42,450 bases of DNA from Nocardia miyunensis NBRC 108239 (GCF_001613065.1 NZ_BDBQ01000114.1:1-42450); one strand, 5' to 3'. Shown: positions 32,377-40,313, counted from the stretch's first letter. Made by a program: numbers and translations. Notes: generated by a model from the sequence alone, not told the origin.

Positions 32377-34050
32377 GTGACATCACCAGCTGCCGCCAAA
32401 CCGGCAATCCTCAGCGTCGACGACGATCCGGGCGTCTCCCGCGCGGTCGTGCGTGATCTGCGGCGACGGTACGGCGGGGACTACCGGATTCTGCGCGCGG
32501 AATCAGGCGCCTCGGCCCTCGACGCGCTTCGTGAGCTGAAGCTGCGCGGTCAGCCGGTCGCCGTGCTGATCGCCGATTATCGGATGCCGGGAATGGACGG
32601 CATCGAATTCCTCGAGCAGGCCATGGACCTGCATCCGTACGCCCGGCGCGTGCTGTTGACCGCCTACGCCGACACCAATGCCGCCATCGAGGCGATCAAT
32701 GTCGTGGATCTGGACCACTATCTGCTCAAGCCGTGGGATCCGCCGGAGGAGAAGCTGTATCCGGTGGTCGACGCGTTGCTCGAGGCGTGGCGCGGCGATG
32801 AGCATCGCCCGGTGCACGAGACCAAGGTGATCGGTCACCGCTGGTCCGCGCGCAGTTCGCAGGTGCGCGAATTCCTGGCCCGCAATCAGTTGCCGTACCG
32901 CTGGTATCTGGCCGACGAACCGGAAGGCTCGCGACTGCTGCAGGCGGCGGGCGCGTCCATGGACAGCTGCCCGGTGGTCATCGATGCCGCGGGAAAGGCG
33001 CTGCTGGCCCCCTCGGACAGTGAACTGGCCGCGAGCGTCGGGCTCAATACCGATCCGACCGGCGAGTTCTACGATCTGATCGTCATCGGCGGCGGGCCGG
33101 CCGGACTCGGCGCGGCCGTCTACGGGGCGTCCGAGGGTTTGCGCACGGTCCTGGTCGAGCGCACCGCGACCGGCGGTCAGGCGGGGCAGAGCTCGCGGAT
33201 CGAGAACTACCTCGGATTCCCGGACGGTCTGTCGGGCGCGCAATTGGCCGACCGCGCGCGGCGGCAAGCCGTCAAATTCGGGGCGGAGCTGATCACCGCG
33301 CGCGAAGTGGTCGGGCTCGAGGTGTGCGGTTCGGCCCGGGTGGTGCGTTTCGACGACGGCAGTTCGATTTCGGCGCATTCGGTCCTGATCGCCACCGGGG
33401 TCAACTACCGGCATCATCCCGCGCCGGGCGTGGACGAATTCACCGGGCGCGGAGTCTATTACGGTTCGGCGATGACCGAGGCCGCCGACTGCGCCGATCG
33501 CGACGTCTACATCGTGGGCGGCGCGAATTCGGCGGGGCAGGCCGCGGTATTCCTGTCCCGGCACGCCTGCACCGTGCACATCCTGATTCGTGCGGACTCG
33601 CTGGAGAAATCCATGTCGCACTATCTGATTCAGCAGATCGAGCAGATCGGCAATATCGTCGTGCACCCCTGCACCGAGGTGGTCGCGGCCGACGGCGACG
33701 GCCATCTGGAACTGCTCGTGCTGCGCAACAATGCCACCGGCACGGAAGAAAAAGTGGAGGCCGAGCGGTTGTTCCTGTTCATCGGGGCCGCACCGGAGAC
33801 CGACTGGCTCGACGAGATCGTCACCCGGGACGCCGCCGGATACGTGCTCGCCGGTCCGGACCTGATGGTGGACGGCAACCGCCCGTCCGGCTGGGAGCTG
33901 CCGCGGCCGCCGCATCATCTCGAGACCAGCGTTCCCGGTGTCTTCGTCGCCGGTGACGTGCGTTCCGAATCGGCCAAGCGGGTCGCGTCGGCCGTGGGCG
34001 AGGGCGCGATGGCGGTCATGCTCGTCCACCGATACATCGCCAAGCAGTAA
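32377..34050 (+). CDS. Response regulator fused to a thioredoxin-reductase-like flavoprotein
   Basis: 557 aa, three parts. (1) REC domain, residues 8-135: DDD at 15-17, phospho-acceptor D67 in LIADYRMPGMDG, T95, K118. (2) A glutaredoxin-like segment, about 148-225 (KVIGHRWSARSSQVREFLAR), without a CxxC. (3) A thioredoxin-reductase-like FAD/NAD(P) module, 232-557: GGGPAG (238), TGGQAGQSSRIENYLGFP, IVGGANSAG (379-387), FVAGDVRS (523-530). The redox CATC motif expected after GRGVYY is replaced by GSAM (363-366), so it cannot be a normal disulfide reductase. Probably a phosphorylation-controlled flavin sensor or oxidoreductase paired with the kinase that follows after 14 bp. The GTG may be leaderless (CATACT six bases upstream). 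Confidence 0.9.
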   Translation: MTSPAAAKPAILSVDDDPGVSRAVVRDLRRRYGGDYRILRAESGASALDALRELKLRGQPVAVLIADYRMPGMDGIEFLEQAMDLHPYARRVLLTAYADTNAAIEAINVVDLDHYLLKPWDPPEEKLYPVVDALLEAWRGDEHRPVHETKVIGHRWSARSSQVREFLARNQLPYRWYLADEPEGSRLLQAAGASMDSCPVVIDAAGKALLAPSDSELAASVGLNTDPTGEFYDLIVIGGGPAGLGAAVYGASEGLRTVLVERTATGGQAGQSSRIENYLGFPDGLSGAQLADRARRQAVKFGAELITAREVVGLEVCGSARVVRFDDGSSISAHSVLIATGVNYRHHPAPGVDEFTGRGVYYGSAMTEAADCADRDVYIVGGANSAGQAAVFLSRHACTVHILIRADSLEKSMSHYLIQQIEQIGNIVVHPCTEVVAADGDGHLELLVLRNNATGTEEKVEAERLFLFIGAAPETDWLDEIVTRDAAGYVLAGPDLMVDGNRPSGWELPRPPHHLETSVPGVFVAGDVRSESAKRVASAVGEGAMAVMLVHRYIAKQ

Positions 34051-34064
34051 GGAAGGTGTGCTTC

Positions 34065-35564
34065 GTGACCGACAATGCCGAGAGCGCCGATTTGGTCTGC
34101 GATCCCAGCGAATTGCGCACGCTGTTCCTGTTCGAGAAGCTCGACGACGAACAGCTGGCCTGGCTGTGCCGCGACGGCCGGATGGAAACCTTCGAACCCG
34201 GACTGGTCTTCCGTGAGGGCGAGCCGGCGACCTGCTTCTATGTGCTGATGGAGGGCGAGGTCGTGCTGACCAAGCAGTCCGGTGGCGAGGAGATCGAGCT
34301 GGTGCGCACCAGCCATCGCGGATCGTATGCCGGTGCGTGGACCGCCTATATGCAGGACAAGGTGGATCAGAGTTACTCCGGGTCGTTCTACGTCACCGAG
34401 CCGTCGCGTTTCTACGTGCTCGACGCGGCGATATTCGCGCAGATGATGCAGGAATGGTTCCCGATGGCCCTGCACCTGCTCGAGGGCGTGTTCTTCGGCA
34501 ACCGCAACAGCAACGAGATCATCGGCCAACGCGAGCGTCTGCTCGCGCTGGGTTCGCTGTCGGCGGGCCTGACCCACGAGCTGAACAATCCCGCCTCCGC
34601 GGCCGTGCGGGCCACCTCGGCGCTGCGCGACCGCGTCGCGGGTATGCGGCACAAGCTGAAGATGATGGCGGGCGGCAGATTCACTCCGCACAGCTTGGAG
34701 GCCCTGGTCCAGCTGCAGGAGGAGGCCGCGACGCAGGTCGCCAAGGCTCCGACGCTCACCCCGCTGGAAACCGCCGACCGCGAGGACGAACTCGGCGACT
34801 GGCTCGACGAGCACGGCATCACCAACGGCTGGGATATCGCCCCGACGTTCGTGCAGGCCGGATTCGACGTCGACTGGCTCGAGCGGGTGGCCGGGACGCT
34901 GGAGGGTTGCGGCAGCAATGTGTTCGAGGGCGCGATCCGCTGGCTGAACTACACGGTCGAGACCGAATTGCTGATGAACGAGATCACCGATTCGACCACG
35001 CGGGTGTCCTCGCTGGTGAACGCGGCCAAACAGTATTCGCAGATGGATCGCGCGCCCTTCCAGGTGGTCGACATCCACGAGCTGCTCAAGAGCACGCTGG
35101 TGATGCTGGCCCGCAAGATCGGCGACGACATCACCGTGGTCAAGGACTTCGACCGAACCCTGCCGCAAGTGCCTTGTTACGCGGCGGAATTGAATCAGGT
35201 GTGGACGAATCTGATCGACAACGCGGTCGGCGCGATGCAGGGCCGCGGCACCCTCACCGTCCGCACCTATCGCGAGAACGACTGTGCCGTAGTGGAAATC
35301 GGCGACACCGGCCCGGGTGTGCCCGCTGAACTCCGGCACCGGATCTTCGAACCGTTCTTCACCACCAAACCGGTAGGCGAGGGAACTGGTCTGGGGCTTG
35401 ACATTTCGTTCCGCATCGTCGCCAAGAAACACGGCGGCGACATCCGGGTGGAGTCGGTGCCGGGCGACACCCGGTTCATCGTCCGGCTGCCGCTGGATCC
35501 GCCGAGCCGTTCCGCCGATGCGGTCGGTGAGGCTGTCGTGCAATCGAATCTCGGAGGTGAGTGA
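34065..35564 (+). CDS. Histidine kinase with N-terminal cyclic-nucleotide-binding-like domain
   Basis: 499 aa. Residues about 15-130 form a cNMP-binding/CRP-like beta-roll (LFEKLDDEQLAWLCRDGRME, CFYVLMEGEVVL). Then a linker, the H-box SLSAGLTHELNNPASAA with H171, a long helical insert (185-330), and a HATPase domain: N-box NQVWTNLIDNAVGAM, GDTGPGVP (413-420), FEPFFTTKP, GEGTGLGLDI. No membrane segment, so a cytosolic sensor. The GTG at 34065 is preferred to 34056 because GGAAGG fits it better. Likely phosphorylates D67 of the upstream REC-flavoprotein; this is inferred from adjacency. The stop overlaps the start region of the zinc-finger gene. Confidence 0.92.
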   Translation: MTDNAESADLVCDPSELRTLFLFEKLDDEQLAWLCRDGRMETFEPGLVFREGEPATCFYVLMEGEVVLTKQSGGEEIELVRTSHRGSYAGAWTAYMQDKVDQSYSGSFYVTEPSRFYVLDAAIFAQMMQEWFPMALHLLEGVFFGNRNSNEIIGQRERLLALGSLSAGLTHELNNPASAAVRATSALRDRVAGMRHKLKMMAGGRFTPHSLEALVQLQEEAATQVAKAPTLTPLETADREDELGDWLDEHGITNGWDIAPTFVQAGFDVDWLERVAGTLEGCGSNVFEGAIRWLNYTVETELLMNEITDSTTRVSSLVNAAKQYSQMDRAPFQVVDIHELLKSTLVMLARKIGDDITVVKDFDRTLPQVPCYAAELNQVWTNLIDNAVGAMQGRGTLTVRTYRENDCAVVEIGDTGPGVPAELRHRIFEPFFTTKPVGEGTGLGLDISFRIVAKKHGGDIRVESVPGDTRFIVRLPLDPPSRSADAVGEAVVQSNLGGE

Positions 35565-35917
35565 TGGCGGAACCCATCGAGGGTATCGATCCCAGTGCAC
35601 CGCCCAGCGGTACGGGATGCGCGGAATGTGAAGCGGCACAAGGCTGGTGGGTGCATCTGCGCCGCTGTGCCGCGTGCGGGCACGTCGGCTGCTGCGACAG
35701 CTCTCCGTCGCAGCACGCCAGTAAACACTTCGCCGAGACCGGACATCCGTACATCCAGAGTTTCGAGCCCGGCGAGGACTGGTTCTGGGATTTCCGCAGT
35801 AGCGAAATGTTCTCCGAGGGACCCGCTCTCGCGCCCCCGGACCACCATCCCACCAGCCAGACCGTGCCCGGACCGCGCGAACGAGTCCCGCGCGATTGGC
35901 AGGATCACGTCCACTGA
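35564..35917 (+). CDS. UBP-type zinc-finger protein
   Basis: 117 aa. Zinc ligands in the ZnF-UBP arrangement: C19, C22, C35, C38, C43, H51, H55, H61, followed by HPYIQSFEPGEDWFW and a Pro/Arg-rich tail. In eukaryotes this fold binds the free C-terminal Gly-Gly of ubiquitin; its bacterial ligand is unknown. ATG 35564 has GGAGG six bases upstream, inside the last codons of the kinase gene, so the two are translationally coupled. Third gene of the signalling module. Confidence 0.9.
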   Translation: MAEPIEGIDPSAPPSGTGCAECEAAQGWWVHLRRCAACGHVGCCDSSPSQHASKHFAETGHPYIQSFEPGEDWFWDFRSSEMFSEGPALAPPDHHPTSQTVPGPRERVPRDWQDHVH

Positions 35918-36325
35918 TCCGCACCCCAGGTCATCCGATTCCTGCCCACCTTGGCTACGCCGACTCCGCGGCCCGGAAGCGATTCTGCACCAACCGAATC
36001 AGTGGCAACGAAACAAGCTCACCGGTTTTCCGCCAGCCGCTGATAACGCCAAAGGCCGTGGCCCGGGTCGATTTCGGCTGATAGAGCCGGCCAAGCGCGG
36101 CCACTGAGCTGTAGCGGAGGAGTCCAGGGATAACCCAGTTCCGCCCACCTCGGGTAACGCCAACCCCAAAGGCCGCGGCCCTCAGGGGCCGCGGCCCCGC
36201 CGGAGCGAAGCGGAGGCCAAAAATACAGCCCCGCCGGAGCGAAGCGGAGGCAGTCGGACAGAGCAGATACAGTTGCGAGCGCGCCGGGGGACCCGGCGTT
36301 ACCGACCATCTGGGAATACGTGTAG
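35918..36325 (+). repeat. Dispersed intergenic repeat cluster, copies C1 and C2, filling a 408-bp gap
   Basis: C1 (36048-36081) has AAAGGCCGTGGCCCGGGTCG. C2 (36135-36228) is the fullest copy: GTTCCGCCCACC, CGGGTAACGCCAAC, AAAGGCCGCGGCC, GGGGCCGCGGCCCC (perfect palindrome) and the 19-mer at 36199-36217, followed by CAAAAATACAG. A further 19-mer stands at 36233-36251. The rest of the gap has no recognisable gene. The next gene starts 75 bp beyond. Confidence 0.85.
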
Positions 36326-36766
36326 ATGAAACGACTTTCGGTGATCGTCGCTCGTGGGGCGACGATCGCGGCCCTCGGCGTGATGACGACGGGGCTCGCC
36401 GCATGCGGTGGGCACGAGGACGATTCGGCTGGTTCGGCCCCAGGCGCGCAGGCGACGAGCGCATCCGCGTCGGCGGTCGCGAGCAGCGCCGCGGCTGCTC
36501 CGAGCAGCGCCGCGACCAGCAGCGCGGCCGCGTCGAGCGCGCCGGTGAACTCGAAGCTCGGCCCGGCTTCGCGCACGACGTGCGCCACCTTCAAGAATAT
36601 GACCATCGACGACGAGACGTCGCTGGTGAAGAAGGTGCTCGCGGAGAACCCCGGTTCGCGGCTCGACGGCAGCCCCAACGTCGCGCTGGGCACGGCCAAA
36701 CTGGTCTGCCTGGCCTCCAGTGAGCAGAGCAAGCCGATCGCCGTCGCCATCGGTGTCGCCCAGTAG
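36326..36766 (+). CDS. Small lipoprotein of unknown function
   Basis: 146 aa. Signal peptide with lipobox LAAC (C27), a 50-residue Ala/Ser spacer, then a 70-residue domain with two cysteines (C86 and C128) that could form a disulfide: TTCATFKNMTIDDETS and TAKLVCLASSE. Surface-anchored in the envelope. I do not recognise the family. No strong RBS before the ATG. Confidence 0.75.
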   Translation: MKRLSVIVARGATIAALGVMTTGLAACGGHEDDSAGSAPGAQATSASASAVASSAAAAPSSAATSSAAASSAPVNSKLGPASRTTCATFKNMTIDDETSLVKKVLAENPGSRLDGSPNVALGTAKLVCLASSEQSKPIAVAIGVAQ

Positions 36767-36865
36767 TAGCCGCTCTCCCGCGTCTACCGATCGATCAGGG
36801 TCCGACAAGCGCTGCGCCGCACCGTGATCGCGGGAGCAGCGGCGTTCCGGCGTCGCTGCCCCGGA

Positions 36866-37681
36866 TCAGTGGAAATAGCCCTGGAACAGGATGCTCGCGA
36901 CATGCGTCGCGGTCTCCCGCCCGACCTGGTCGCCGTTCTTGACCGTCATGGTGTTGCCGGTGATGGCCACGGTATAGCGCTCGTTCGGGCCGACGAAGCC
37001 GACGGAGTTGTCCAGCCAGGAGCCGTCCGGATTGTCGGGTGACCAGCCGTCCTTGTTGCCGGGTTGCGCGGCCGGTCCCGCGCCCCAGACGCCCCACTGC
37101 TGAACCGGTCCCACCGACCGCATCTCGTTCACCAGGTAGGTGCGGTCCGCCGGGTTGAGCTGGGCCAGCGCGGAATTCATCAGGCGATCGAGGTCGGCGG
37201 CGGTGGTTCGCATCCAGCCCCAATATGGTTGCGGGTCACGGAATTTCGACGTGGTCATGCCGAAACGGCCCAGGTCCCGGGCGAAACTCGCACCGCCGTA
37301 ACGCTTCCACAGCGCATCGGCCGCATTGTCGTCGCTGACGTTGAGCATGCGGTGCATCAGGTCGCGGTCCGACGCGGACAGGGTGATGGCGTGGGATTCG
37401 TTGCGCAGCAACAGGCTCACGACCATCTCCAGCTTTTCGGTGGACTCGGCCCACACCTGGTTGTTCGCATTGCCGTTCTGCCAGATCGCGCCCGTCTGGC
37501 GGTCGTAGACGACGATTCCGGTGCTGCCCGGCCGGGACTTGGCGTAGGCGTCGGCCGCGGTCGCCCGGGTCACCAGGCCCGGATCGAGGGCCGGCGCCTT
37601 GGCCGGTGCCGTCGGCATGTGCAGCGCGAAAGTTGCCACCACGGCCGCGGCTACGGCGGCCGAGCGTCGGAATGCGGACAT
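36866..37681 (-). CDS. Exported class A beta-lactamase-like serine hydrolase
   Basis: 271 aa from ATG 37681, which begins a signal peptide (MSAFRRSAAVAAAVVATFAL, APAKA). Catalytic-type motifs: STEK (S80-K83), SDD (116-118, in place of SDN) and KDG (210-212, in place of KTG). The set fits the beta-lactamase/DD-peptidase fold, but the SDN and KTG substitutions make true beta-lactamase activity uncertain; a cell-wall hydrolase role is equally possible. The frame upstream to 37750 is not needed. Divergent from the Clp_N/HTH gene. Confidence 0.82.
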   Translation of the reverse strand: MSAFRRSAAVAAAVVATFALHMPTAPAKAPALDPGLVTRATAADAYAKSRPGSTGIVVYDRQTGAIWQNGNANNQVWAESTEKLEMVVSLLLRNESHAITLSASDRDLMHRMLNVSDDNAADALWKRYGGASFARDLGRFGMTTSKFRDPQPYWGWMRTTAADLDRLMNSALAQLNPADRTYLVNEMRSVGPVQQWGVWGAGPAAQPGNKDGWSPDNPDGSWLDNSVGFVGPNERYTVAITGNTMTVKNGDQVGRETATHVASILFQGYFH

Positions 37682-37781
37682 ATCCACCTGTCGACGGGTT
37701 GTAGTTGCTTCTGCCTTCTGCAGGGTATTGGCCGGGCCCGGGAATTGCATCCATCAGGGGCCGCGGGTCACCTGTGCGCCA

Positions 37782-37831
37782 TCGTCAACTTGTGGTTGAC
37801 GAAAACGTATTGGTCAACCTAGAGTTGACGC
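37782..37831 (+). promoter_or_regulatory. Twin operators over a leaderless promoter
   Basis: Two copies of GTCAAC-N5-GTTGAC: 37784-37800 (arms extend to 8 bp, 37782-37802) and 37813-37829. Centres are 29 bp apart. They overlap a -35 TTGACG (37796-37801) and a -10 TAGAGT (37820-37825, 18-bp spacer). Transcription would begin at about the ATG at 37832. The pattern is what one expects for autorepression by the HTH protein encoded next. Confidence 0.75.
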
Positions 37832-38725
37832 ATGACGGAAAGAATACGCCTCGACGATCTGATCGAGGGCATAAAGCGCGCACGTCCGGACAACGTTCTG
37901 GAACAACTCTCCGACGCGGTCGTGACCGCCGGACATATGAGCGAGGTGGCCGATCACCTGATCGGGCATTTCGTGGATCAGGCTCGCCGCGCGGGCGCGT
38001 CGTGGACCGATATCGGTCAGAGCATGGGCGTCACCAAACAGGCCGCCCAGAAGCGGTTCGTGCCCAAGGGCGATGCGGCCGCGATGGACCCCAACGCCGG
38101 TTTCGCCCGGTTCACGCCGAAAGCGCGCAAGGTCGTGGTCGCCTCGCAGGAAGAGGCGCGGCGGGCCGACAATACCGAGATCCAGCCGGAGCATCTGGTT
38201 CTCGGGCTGGTGAGTCAGCCTGATTCCCTTGCCGCACATGCGATCATCGCGAATGGGATCAGTCTGGACGCGGTGCGCCGGGTGGCCACGGCCGCGCTGG
38301 CGGAGGGAAGGCCCGAGGATGTCCCCGCGCTCATTCCGTTCAACGCCCAGGCCCGCAAGGCGCTCGAGCTGACCTACCGGGAAGCGCTGCGCCTGGGGCA
38401 CAACTACATCGGCACCGAACACATTCTGCTGGCCCTGCTGGAAAACGAGGACGGCACCGGCCTGCTCTCGGGCCTGGGCCTGGCCAAGGCCGGGGTGGAG
38501 AAGGACATCGCCACCCAACTGGCCGAGTTCACCCCGCCGTCCCCGCTCGGTCACCACGTCCCGCCGGGACACCTCCCTCCTCCCGGTCACCAGCCGCCCC
38601 CGCCCCCCGAGCATCCCCGGGGACCGCACCCCCCGGCGCCGCCGCAGCCGCCCATGCCGCCCCAGCCGCCCGGATCCCCGCAGCCGATCGTGCCCCCGCA
38701 ACCGCCTGCGCCTCCGCAGCTCTGA
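37832..38725 (+). CDS. HTH protein with two Clp N-terminal repeats and a Pro-rich tail
   Basis: 297 aa. Residues 1-76 are helical and end in a helix-turn-helix SWTDIGQSMGVTKQAAQKRF (57-76). Two Clp_N repeats follow (about 92-155 and 168-232: ARFTPKARKVVVASQEEARR..., NYIGTEHILLALL), the adaptor/substrate-binding module of ClpC/ClpA, but no AAA domain. The last 60 residues are Pro/His rich. It may link a transcription response to Clp substrates; this is inference. Leaderless start at 37832, directly after the second operator. Confidence 0.88.
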   Translation: MTERIRLDDLIEGIKRARPDNVLEQLSDAVVTAGHMSEVADHLIGHFVDQARRAGASWTDIGQSMGVTKQAAQKRFVPKGDAAAMDPNAGFARFTPKARKVVVASQEEARRADNTEIQPEHLVLGLVSQPDSLAAHAIIANGISLDAVRRVATAALAEGRPEDVPALIPFNAQARKALELTYREALRLGHNYIGTEHILLALLENEDGTGLLSGLGLAKAGVEKDIATQLAEFTPPSPLGHHVPPGHLPPPGHQPPPPPEHPRGPHPPAPPQPPMPPQPPGSPQPIVPPQPPAPPQL

Positions 38726-39050
38726 CGGGCGTCTCGCATCGTGAATGCCGCCGCGGTTCGACCCGGTGCATGCGAAACAACCCTGGCCGCACCTCCTTGG
38801 CCGCCGGCACTCCCAACGGTGTGGCGGATCGGGCGACGATCCGGTGGCGGTCGGATTCAAGTCGGCGACGCCGGAGACGATCGCCTACCGGATCGGCCGG
38901 GCACGGCAGCCGGAATCCGGAACGGACCCGATGTGCGCTCGGGCAGTGTGCGCATCGGATCGCCGAGCATTCCGATGAACGATCGATCCTGACGAATATG
39001 ACGAGGGGCCCGTTCCGATCGAACGGGCCCCTCCTCATGTCCGGAGAGGA
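38726..39050. other. Intergenic region with a doubtful ORF and terminator
   Basis: A 325-bp gap between convergent genes. It contains an open frame at 38745-38978 (+, 77 aa, RFDPVHAKQPWPHLLGRR... PETIAYRIGRARQ) with fairly coding-like third positions but no RBS and no family I know; it may be a gene remnant. The right end holds the hairpin at 39003-39033. Confidence 0.4.
39003..39033. terminator. Bidirectional terminator hairpin
   Basis: GAGGGGCCCGTT and AACGGGCCCCTC: perfect 12-bp stem with a 7-base loop, between the convergent Clp_N/HTH and methyltransferase genes. Confidence 0.85.
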
Positions 39051-39818
39051 TCAGCTGGGCGTGCGGGCGACGGCGAACACCCGGCGGAACGGCAGCCAGG
39101 TCGTACCGTCGGGCTGCTTGGGGTACGCCTCGCGCAACATCGGCGCGAGTTCGGCGACGAAACGATCCCAGCCGACGTCGTCGAGGGTGTCGCGCACCGG
39201 GCGCAGAGCGGTGCCCGATACCCACTTCAACACCGGATCGTCACCGGTGAGACGCTGCAGATACGTTGTCTCCCAAGCATCTACGGCACATCCGGCGTCG
39301 GCGAGCAGGGTCGCGTACCCGGTCGGATCCAGAACGTTGCGTGGTTGCAGCAGACCCGCGGGCTCGAGTGCGTCCTGCCACTGCTCGCGGCCGGCCAGTT
39401 CCCGGATGCACCGATGTGAGGGCGCGTCGAAGTTGCCGGGGACCTGGATGGCCAGCCATGCGCCGGGCGGCAGTTTGCGGGCCCATTCGTCCAGCAGGGT
39501 CGGATGGCCGGGCACCCACTGCAGCACGGCGTTGGAGACCACCACGTCGGTATCGGGTTCGGGGGTCCAGTCGCGGACGTCGAGCAGGGTCGCGTGCACT
39601 CCGCGGGCACGGGCCGCGGCGACCATCTCGGGTGAGGCGTCCGACGCCTCGATGATCGCCTCGGGCCAGCGCTGGGACAACACCGAGGTCAGATGGCCGG
39701 GACCGCAGCCGAGGTCGGTGACACGCCGGGGCCGGTCGGCGCCGATCCGGCCGAGCAGTTCGTGGAAGGGGCGGGAGCGGTGGTCGTCGAAGGCCAGATA
39801 CTGCTGGGGATCCCACAT
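39051..39818 (-). CDS. tam: Trans-aconitate 2-methyltransferase
   Basis: 255 aa, usual length. A SAM-dependent enzyme that methylates trans-aconitate, a by-product that inhibits aconitase. MWDPQQYLAFDDHRSRPFHELL is the family start; then VTDLGCGPGHLTSVL (SAM motif I), VVSNAVLQWVPGH and LPPGAWLAIQVPGNFDAPSH are all characteristic. AGGAG stands before the ATG at 39818, so the seven-codon extension to 39839 is dropped. Confidence 0.92.
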   Translation of the reverse strand: MWDPQQYLAFDDHRSRPFHELLGRIGADRPRRVTDLGCGPGHLTSVLSQRWPEAIIEASDASPEMVAAARARGVHATLLDVRDWTPEPDTDVVVSNAVLQWVPGHPTLLDEWARKLPPGAWLAIQVPGNFDAPSHRCIRELAGREQWQDALEPAGLLQPRNVLDPTGYATLLADAGCAVDAWETTYLQRLTGDDPVLKWVSGTALRPVRDTLDDVGWDRFVAELAPMLREAYPKQPDGTTWLPFRRVFAVARTPS

Positions 39819-39931
39819 GGGCGGCTCCTGACGTCGCATTCGTCGAGAATGATATCGCTTACCAAACCGTATGTCCGTACTTTATAAGCCGAAGTGTCCT
39901 TGCGCAACGGGCCTCCGGATAGGATGTCGCT

Positions 39932-40222
39932 ATGGCGGATGAGACCGATTCCGACCTGATCGCCGGGGAACTACGGGTTGACCTGCTGCGAGCGCTCTCC
40001 TATGTGGAGACCGAGTCGGGCCCGGACGGCAGTTACATCGTCAACGGAGATCTCCCGCCCGACGTGGCGCCACCGTTCATCCGCGCCATCATGCGTATCG
40101 AGGCCGAACTCCTGTTGCACGACGCCCGGCAGGTCACCGTCGACCACGGCGAACCACGCACGCCGGAGGAGCGTCGCGCCGATGCCTTCCTGGCCCTGGC
40201 GCTACGCGTCACCGACACCTGA
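39932..40222 (+). CDS. Small hypothetical protein
   Basis: 96 aa, acidic, mostly helical (AGELRVDLLRALSYVETES, FIRAIMRIEAELLLHDA). The end RTPEERRADAFLALALRV faintly recalls the 13E12/DUF222 helix, but the protein is far too short for that family. ATG with a weak AGGAT upstream. It ends 30 bp before the first CIRCE element of groEL2. Confidence 0.6.
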   Translation: MADETDSDLIAGELRVDLLRALSYVETESGPDGSYIVNGDLPPDVAPPFIRAIMRIEAELLLHDARQVTVDHGEPRTPEERRADAFLALALRVTDT

Positions 40223-40251
40223 TTCCGCCTCTTCGAGCGGCCCTATGCAAC

Positions 40252-40313
40252 CTTGCACTCGGTACCCTCGAGTGCTAAAAAGGGATCTGGCACTCCAAAC
40301 CAACGAGTGCCAG
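40252..40313 (+). promoter_or_regulatory. Two tandem CIRCE elements (HrcA operators)
   Basis: First: CTTGCACTC-N9-GAGTGCTAA at 40252-40278. Second: CTGGCACTC-N9-GAGTGCCAG at 40287-40313, a perfect inverted repeat. Both keep the GCACTC-N9-GAGTGC core of CIRCE, bound by the heat-shock repressor HrcA. They lie 98-159 bp before groEL2. Confidence 0.9.

Noticed and set aside
35550..35564. Kinase C-terminus SNLGGE resembles the Pup C-terminus (GGE/GGQ), next to a UBP zinc-finger gene
   Set aside because: The codons GGA GGT GAG are also the Shine-Dalgarno of the next gene (GGAGGTGA), which explains the residues without any tag function.
36403..36723. Second frame inside the small lipoprotein gene
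   Set aside because: Arg-rich shadow frame; the lipoprotein frame has a proper signal peptide and lipobox.
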